Part shown: positions 59,111 through 64,000 of the stretch, one piece after another | Position numbering within the stretch: position 1 is the stretch's first letter | How the letters are laid out: every line of letters begins with the position of its first letter | DNA from: Rhizobium sullae | GTDB taxonomy: Bacteria; Pseudomonadota; Alphaproteobacteria; Rhizobiales; Rhizobiaceae | Length of the DNA: 64,000 nt | Direction of reading: 5' to 3' | Assembly: GCF_025200715.1 (NCBI RefSeq) | Contig: NZ_CP104143.1 | Location: 930,001 to 994,000, forward strand | Position numbers and translations under genes: made by a program | The notes under the pieces: model-generated | Databases searched by the model: none | Told to the model about the DNA's origin: nothing | What the model saw: only the letters and a program-made list of their open reading frames with translations

Positions 59111-60496
59111 ATGAAGGACGAAACTATAGTGCTTGATCCGCGTGATCATAAGATACTTTCAGTATCAAGGGCGCTTGGTTATGTGTTTGCCTTTATGCTG
59201 ATTTTCGTTATCGCCATGGCGATGATCCCCAATCAGTTTTTCATTGTCTCCACGCGCGCCGTCATCAATGCGCCGGTGCAAATGATCGCCTCGCCGATCT
59301 ACGGCAGGGTGGACAGGATTTCGCTGCAGGTCGGCCAGGTCGTCAAGCTCGGCGACGTGATGGCGACCGTGTCCAATCCCAACCAGGACCAGACGTCGCT
59401 GACGGGCTTGCGGCTCGAGAAGCTCGATCTCACCGAAAAGCTGAACAATACGAGAAGCGTCGTTCAGGAACGCACCGGGCAGCTCCAGAAGGTCAAGAGC
59501 CAGATCGCGGATGTCAAGAACGGCGTGATCAGCGAGCTTTCGGCGGTCATCGAAAATGCCCGTTACAACGTGCAGACCTACGAGGCGCGGCTCAATGAAC
59601 AGAACGCTCTGCTGCAGAGGCAGCTGGTGCTTCTCAAGAAGAAACTGATCTCCGAGGCGAGCATCGAACCACAACGCCAGAAGCGCAACGCTGCGCAGTA
59701 CGAACTCGACTCCGCACGCGGCGAACTGCGCCGCGACGAGATTGTCCTGTCGCTCGTCGAACGCGACATCTACACGGGCGGTACCGTTGCCGCCAATCTG
59801 CTGACGCTTGAAATGCAGCGCACGAAGCTTGCCGGCGAGATCGCCGAAGACAATATCGAGATCAACCAGATGACGGAACGCAAGCAGCAGGTCGAAAACC
59901 TGATTGCGCGGGAGGAGGGGCGGCTCGGCAAGACTGGTGCGGCCGAGGTCGTCGCCGAACGCCATGGCCAGATCGTCAGCGTCGACGCATCCTTCGGCGA
60001 TTTCGTGATGCAGGGTCAGCCGGTGGCAAAATCGCTGGATTGCAACGAGGCCTTTGCCGCCGCCGTCTATCGCAGCCGCGACGTGACATCGCTGGAAATC
60101 GGCATGCCGGCGATGGTCAATTTCCGCAGCCTCGGCGTCAAGCGCGACGCCCATATCTACAAGATCGTGCGGTACTTCAATTCAGGCCCCGAAAATCGCT
60201 ACTATGCGAAATTTCCGGAAGCCGAAGGCCACGAGGTCTACGTGCTCGTCAAAATCGACGAGCCTGCCGGCGTGGGCGGCGGTCCGGCGCAGCAGAACAA
60301 CGACAAATTCTTCGGGTGCCACGTCGGCGAGGATGTGATCGTCTCATTGGGCGAGACGATCGTCTCACGGATCACCCGCTATTCGACGCTGGCGATGAAC
60401 AGGCTGGCGTCGCAGAGCGCCATGCTTTCCGCGTCCACGCTTTTCGACAAGGCTACGGCGCCGCGCTCCGCCGCCGCCGAACCCGCCAATCCGTAA
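59111..60496 (+). CDS. HlyD-type membrane fusion protein of a polysaccharide export operon (BgsB-like)
   Basis: A 461-residue inner-membrane-anchored periplasmic adaptor. One N-terminal helix (YVFAFMLIFVIAMAMI, about 23-38) is followed by the biotinyl-lipoyl-like segment IYGRVDRISLQVGQVVKLGD and long coiled coils (about 95-280, e.g. LQKVKSQIADVK). The second lipoyl half returns at RHGQIVSVDASFGDFVMQGQ. ATG 59111 suits the AGGA site better than ATG 59102. It heads an operon with a glycosidase-like protein and a GT2 synthase, like BgsB of Sinorhizobium mixed-linkage beta-glucan. Confidence 0.8.
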   Translation: MKDETIVLDPRDHKILSVSRALGYVFAFMLIFVIAMAMIPNQFFIVSTRAVINAPVQMIASPIYGRVDRISLQVGQVVKLGDVMATVSNPNQDQTSLTGLRLEKLDLTEKLNNTRSVVQERTGQLQKVKSQIADVKNGVISELSAVIENARYNVQTYEARLNEQNALLQRQLVLLKKKLISEASIEPQRQKRNAAQYELDSARGELRRDEIVLSLVERDIYTGGTVAANLLTLEMQRTKLAGEIAEDNIEINQMTERKQQVENLIAREEGRLGKTGAAEVVAERHGQIVSVDASFGDFVMQGQPVAKSLDCNEAFAAAVYRSRDVTSLEIGMPAMVNFRSLGVKRDAHIYKIVRYFNSGPENRYYAKFPEAEGHEVYVLVKIDEPAGVGGGPAQQNNDKFFGCHVGEDVIVSLGETIVSRITRYSTLAMNRLASQSAMLSASTLFDKATAPRSAAAEPANP

Positions 60497-60531
60497 CGCC
60501 GGTTTCGCCGCTGCATTGACGAGGGTCAACA

Positions 60532-61836
60532 ATGAAGCATCTGAGATCGACCATGAACAAGGGACGCTTGCTGCTGCTCGCAGCGACGGTGATCGTCCTG
60601 CCGGCATTCCCTGTGCTCGCCGATAGCGAACATCAGGAGCTTGCCTGCACGCTTTGCGACGGTCTGGCTGCCCAGATGGGCGGCGATCCGGGACAGCCCT
60701 TCGTCCTGCGCAGTTTCGAACCGGCAAACGGTGGTTCGGCGCTGCATCCAGCTCTGGAAAACACCGGCTTCACCTATGACAACGCGCTCGCACTGATGGC
60801 GCTTTACGGCTGCAAGCGGAAAGCCGAAGCCCGCCGCATCGCCGATGCTCTGGTGCTCGCTGTGGAGACGGACCGCCACTATCATGACGGGCGGCTGAGG
60901 AATGCCTACCGGTCCGGCCCGGTCATGCCGGGCAAGGAGGGAATGCTGCTGCCCGGCTATTGGAGCGCTGCCAGCAATTCCTGGATCGAGGACGGCTACC
61001 AGGTCGGCAGTGCGACGGGCAGCACGGCATGGGGCGCGCTGGCGCTGCTGATGGCCTACGAGGAGACGGAGCAGCCTGCCTATCTCGATACCGCGCGCAA
61101 GATCATGGACTGGATCCACCGCAGCACGGTAGATCCGCAAAACCCGGGCTATTTCGGCGGCTTCTTCGGCCACGAGCCGGCGCCTGAGCGCCTGACCTGG
61201 AAATCGACGGAACATAATCTGGACGTCTACGCCGCGGATAGCTGGCTTGCGCGCCTGGACGCCGGTGGCGACTGGACCCATCGCGGCGACACTGCGCTCA
61301 AGTTCCTTCATGCCATGTGGAACGACGACGAGGGGCGCTTCTACATCGGCAGCGTGCCCGGCAGCAACGCGCCGAACGTCGAAATGGCGGGGCTCGATGC
61401 CGAACTGTGGCCGCTGATTGCCGTGCCGGATTTCAAGACAAAGGCCGGGCAAGTCATGGAATGGACTGAGTTGAACCATGGCGTCGACGGCGGCTTCGAC
61501 TTCAACAGCGACCGGGACGGGATCTGGCTCGAAGGTACCGCGCAGGCGGCACTCGTCCTGCGTCTTGCTGGACATCCGGAAAAAGCCGAGCCTTTGTTCA
61601 AGACCATCGCCGCTCAGGTCACGCCCGGCAGCCTTATCTATGCAACGGTCAACGAGCAGCTTTCCACCGGCCTTCAGGTTGGCCCCAACTCCTCGCCCGG
61701 CGATTTCAAATATTACCGTCTTCCGCATGTCGGGGCGACCGCCTGGGCCGTGCTTGCCGCGCTCGATCTCAACCCTTTCTTCGGCCGCGCGGGCCAGGCG
61801 TTGATCAGCAAGGATAGCCCATGTCCCCCGAAGTAG
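60532..61836 (+). CDS. Periplasmic six-hairpin glycosidase-like protein
   Basis: A 434-residue exported protein with signal peptide (LLLLAATVIVLPAFPVLA, cut after about residue 30). The mature part is built of repeated helical hairpins (TYDNALALMALYG, GSTAWGALALLMAYEE, WLEGTAQAALVLRLAG, GATAWAVLAALDLNPF), as in alpha/alpha toroid glycosidases. Asp/Glu-rich stretches (NHGVDGGFDFNSDRDG) may form the active site. It could trim or release the glucan, as BcsZ does in cellulose operons. The start ATG 60532 is 36 bases after the adaptor gene. It overlaps the synthase by 16 bases. Confidence 0.7.
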   Translation: MKHLRSTMNKGRLLLLAATVIVLPAFPVLADSEHQELACTLCDGLAAQMGGDPGQPFVLRSFEPANGGSALHPALENTGFTYDNALALMALYGCKRKAEARRIADALVLAVETDRHYHDGRLRNAYRSGPVMPGKEGMLLPGYWSAASNSWIEDGYQVGSATGSTAWGALALLMAYEETEQPAYLDTARKIMDWIHRSTVDPQNPGYFGGFFGHEPAPERLTWKSTEHNLDVYAADSWLARLDAGGDWTHRGDTALKFLHAMWNDDEGRFYIGSVPGSNAPNVEMAGLDAELWPLIAVPDFKTKAGQVMEWTELNHGVDGGFDFNSDRDGIWLEGTAQAALVLRLAGHPEKAEPLFKTIAAQVTPGSLIYATVNEQLSTGLQVGPNSSPGDFKYYRLPHVGATAWAVLAALDLNPFFGRAGQALISKDSPCPPK

Positions 61837-63986
61837 TGACTCTATCGGACGCCATTCTCTTCTCGCTTCTGGCGCTTGCGCTCATCATGGGCTGCGCCTG
61901 GCTGCTCGATAGCCGCCGGGGTAAAGACCGCGTCATATTCGGCGCGATCCTCATCGTCATGTTGTTGAATTATCTCTATTTCCGCGTCACCAAAACGCTG
62001 CCGGACTTCGAATGGAGCGCCTATGCGCTGTGGCCGCGGGCCTATCTCTGCTTCGAGATCGTCGTCATCTTCTATACGGTGCTTTCGATCGTCTTCTTCT
62101 TCCGGCGGACCGACCACAGTGCAGCTGCGGATGCGAGCGAGCTCTTCATCGCCGGCTCCCCATCGCCGCCAGCCGTCGATGTCTTCATCTGTACCTATAA
62201 CGAAGAGCTCTCCATTCTGGAGCGCACGATCCTTGCCGCGAAGGCGATCGATTACCAGAATTTCACCGTGTGGGTGCTGGACGACGGACGCCGCGACTGG
62301 CTGGAGGATTATTGCGCCGAGGTCGGCGTGCGATATCTGCGGCGTAGCGACAATGTCGGCGCCAAGGGCGGCAATCTCAACAATGCCATCCGGCAATCGG
62401 CCAAGGAGACGAACGCGCCCTATATCCTCATTCTCGACGCCGATTTCGCGCCGCAGCGCGCCATCCTGAAGCGCACCGTCGGTCAGTTCGCCGATCCGGA
62501 AATCGGGCTCATCCAGACGCCGCAGTTCTACTACAATGCCGACCCCGTCCAACATAACCTCCTGGCATCGAAGGCATGGGTCGATGATCAGCGCATTTTC
62601 TTCGATGTCATGCAGCCCTCGAAGGACGGATGGGGAGCTGCCTTTTGCGTCGGCACCTCCTGCATCGTGCGCCGCGATGCGCTCGGCATGATCGGCGGCA
62701 TGCCGCAGGAAACGGTGACGGAAGATATCCATCTCACCTATCGGCTGCTGCAGAAAGGCTTGAAGACTCGCTGGCTGAACGAACGCCTCAGCGTCGGCCT
62801 CTCGGCCGAAAGCCTTTCCGGCTATATTACCCAGCGCTGCCGCTGGTGCCTCGGGACCATTCAGGTCGCGCTGCTCCGGGACGGCCCGTTCTTCGGCCGT
62901 GGCTATACCTTCTTGCAGCGGCTGCATTATTTCCACGGACTACTGTTCTGGTTCTGCCGCCCGTTCATCCTGCTTTTGATGGCGGCGCCGATCCTCTATT
63001 ATTTCCTTGGCCTGCCGGCGATCCAGATGGAGCCGGAAGCCTTCTTTCTCTATGCGCTGCCGATGGTCGGCGGCATGTGGGCCTTTCATGCCTGGGTTTC
63101 CGGTCGGCGCAGCATGCCGCTCTTTACCGAAGTGTCGCAGATGGTGTCGGCGATCCCCATCACCATCGCCCTGCTTCACGCCCTCATCCATCCGTTCGGG
63201 CGGCCGTTCAAGGTTACGGCTAAAGGGGAGGACCGGGCGCGCGTCGATATCCTCTACCCGATCGCCGGCACGTTCCTCCTGGTCATCATCCTGACCTTCG
63301 TGGGCATGCTGAATGGCCCCCTGATGGGCACCTACAACGACCTCGACGGCTTCAGCGTCGCCTGGGGCATGGTCGTCATGGTCTATGCCTTCGTTTCCCT
63401 GCTCGTCTGCATCGAACTTCCGCGCGAACCGCTGGACAGCATCCAGTTTCCGCTTGCCCGGCAGGCAAATCTTGCACGCGACGGCAATTCCACCCCTTGC
63501 ACTGTCGACACGATTTCAATCAGCAAGGCAGAGATCACGTTGCATGACGGGCGGGCGGCAGGGCAGGTTCGCCCGGGCGACATCCTGATCTTTTCTCCTT
63601 TTGCTGACTTCGACGTTGCAGGCAGGGTGACGGGCGCGGACAGGGTGCGCCTCGGCCTATCCATCTCAATCGTCGCCGTCCGCGACCGCCGATATGACTG
63701 GGAGATCCGGCAGACCGCCGAAGAGATCCGCCGCAAGATGATCCAGCGCCTGTTCAGCGAGATGCCGCTGGCGATGCCCGCCCGCGCCTATCCGATCGCC
63801 GCCATCCGTGGCCTCTGGCGCCGTATGTTCGACCGCCCGTCGAAACTCGCCAGGGGCATCGAGAAGCACGCCGTCAGCGTTAGATCGCAGCAGGCGCCGC
63901 GACGGTGGCAGAGGCCGCGTGACGTTGCACCAAGGGTGCCGCTTTTGCAGATCGGAGCGGCGAGTGCTGCGCAGCTAGCGGAGTGA
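61821..63986 (+). CDS. Processive GT2 glycosyltransferase, beta-glucan synthase-like (BgsA/CrdS/BcsA type)
   Basis: A 721-residue membrane synthase. Three N-terminal helices (about 11-29, 36-53, 74-95), then the GT2 domain with DDG (154-156), DAD (206-208), TED (300-302) and QRCRW (338-342), all needed for processive synthesis from UDP-glucose. Four more helices follow (about 368-530). The C-terminal part (540-721) is cytosolic and holds a segment VDTISISKAEITL like a worn PilZ motif. The set resembles beta-glucan synthases of rhizobia (mixed-linkage or curdlan). Product not provable here. Confidence 0.85.
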   Translation: MSPEVVTLSDAILFSLLALALIMGCAWLLDSRRGKDRVIFGAILIVMLLNYLYFRVTKTLPDFEWSAYALWPRAYLCFEIVVIFYTVLSIVFFFRRTDHSAAADASELFIAGSPSPPAVDVFICTYNEELSILERTILAAKAIDYQNFTVWVLDDGRRDWLEDYCAEVGVRYLRRSDNVGAKGGNLNNAIRQSAKETNAPYILILDADFAPQRAILKRTVGQFADPEIGLIQTPQFYYNADPVQHNLLASKAWVDDQRIFFDVMQPSKDGWGAAFCVGTSCIVRRDALGMIGGMPQETVTEDIHLTYRLLQKGLKTRWLNERLSVGLSAESLSGYITQRCRWCLGTIQVALLRDGPFFGRGYTFLQRLHYFHGLLFWFCRPFILLLMAAPILYYFLGLPAIQMEPEAFFLYALPMVGGMWAFHAWVSGRRSMPLFTEVSQMVSAIPITIALLHALIHPFGRPFKVTAKGEDRARVDILYPIAGTFLLVIILTFVGMLNGPLMGTYNDLDGFSVAWGMVVMVYAFVSLLVCIELPREPLDSIQFPLARQANLARDGNSTPCTVDTISISKAEITLHDGRAAGQVRPGDILIFSPFADFDVAGRVTGADRVRLGLSISIVAVRDRRYDWEIRQTAEEIRRKMIQRLFSEMPLAMPARAYPIAAIRGLWRRMFDRPSKLARGIEKHAVSVRSQQAPRRWQRPRDVAPRVPLLQIGAASAAQLAE

Positions 63987-63988
63987 GT

Positions 63989-64000
63989 ATGATTGCGCGC
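63989..64000 (+). CDS. Start of a further gene, cut by the window end
   Basis: ATG at 63989, two bases after the synthase stop, with GGAGTG about 5 bases before it. Only four codons (MIAR) are visible, so nothing can be said of function. The tight spacing shows the operon continues. Confidence 0.5.

Overview
The window reads as a chromosomal segment of a Rhizobiaceae bacterium (Rhizobium/Agrobacterium/Sinorhizobium group). The evidence is high GC coding sequence, a choXWV choline transporter, rhizobial-type rpoD and dnaG, an HdaA-like replication regulator beside an AI-2E family permease and purMN, an EcfG-type promoter (GGAAC-N16-aGTT), and a close match to the 1,5-anhydro-D-fructose reductase known from Sinorhizobium. 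No rRNA, tRNA, CRISPR or phage was seen.

Layout. 1-9.1 kb: end of an outer-membrane beta-barrel gene, a GST, rlmJ, a molybdopterin oxidoreductase overlapping a NUDIX gene, a solo TnpB transposon next to a broken vapC, an isolated phnM, and purMN. 9.4-15 kb: permease, hdaA-like, ppk and ppx (polyphosphate synthesis and breakdown). 15-26.7 kb: aldo/keto reductase, a frameshifted phytase-like esterase gene, a membrane class III cyclase, rnd, a Tat-exported multicopper oxidase, aspS, carA, a YqeY-like gene and an unrecognised winged-helix-like protein. 27.4-38.7 kb: dnaG and recQ at one end and rpoD at the other, with an accessory block between them (cupin, SDR, methyltransferase, kbl-tdh threonine catabolism, a dead GFA gene). 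38.9-47.7 kb: small conserved proteins, an AraC regulator, an EamA exporter and the choXWV operon with an intercistronic hairpin.

48.0-58.0 kb is the most distinctive metabolic region. A LacI-type regulator with two matching operators 63 bp apart heads a tightly packed operon of eight genes: lacI, afr, CoA-transferase, enoyl-CoA hydratase, aldehyde dehydrogenase, GMC oxidoreductase, SDR and a second GMC oxidoreductase. The afr assignment rests on residues S10, A13, S33, K94, D176 and H180 all falling at the expected positions. The operon implies an oxidative pathway for 1,5-anhydro-sugars or a related polyol that continues through CoA esters; I know of no description of such a complete pathway.

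58.3-64 kb: a stress-promoter-driven proline-rich membrane protein, an AT-rich regulatory stretch with a 9-bp inverted repeat, and an operon of membrane-fusion protein, periplasmic six-hairpin glycosidase-like protein and processive GT2 glycosyltransferase. A further gene starts at the window edge. This resembles the rhizobial mixed-linkage beta-glucan (BgsB/BgsA) and curdlan systems but has an extra glycosidase-like gene.

Small or hidden elements added by reading the gaps: a 26-aa membrane protein, a 54-aa acidic protein, a candidate minus-strand sRNA upstream of lacI, and several terminators. Function calls are from recognised motifs only; no searches were run.
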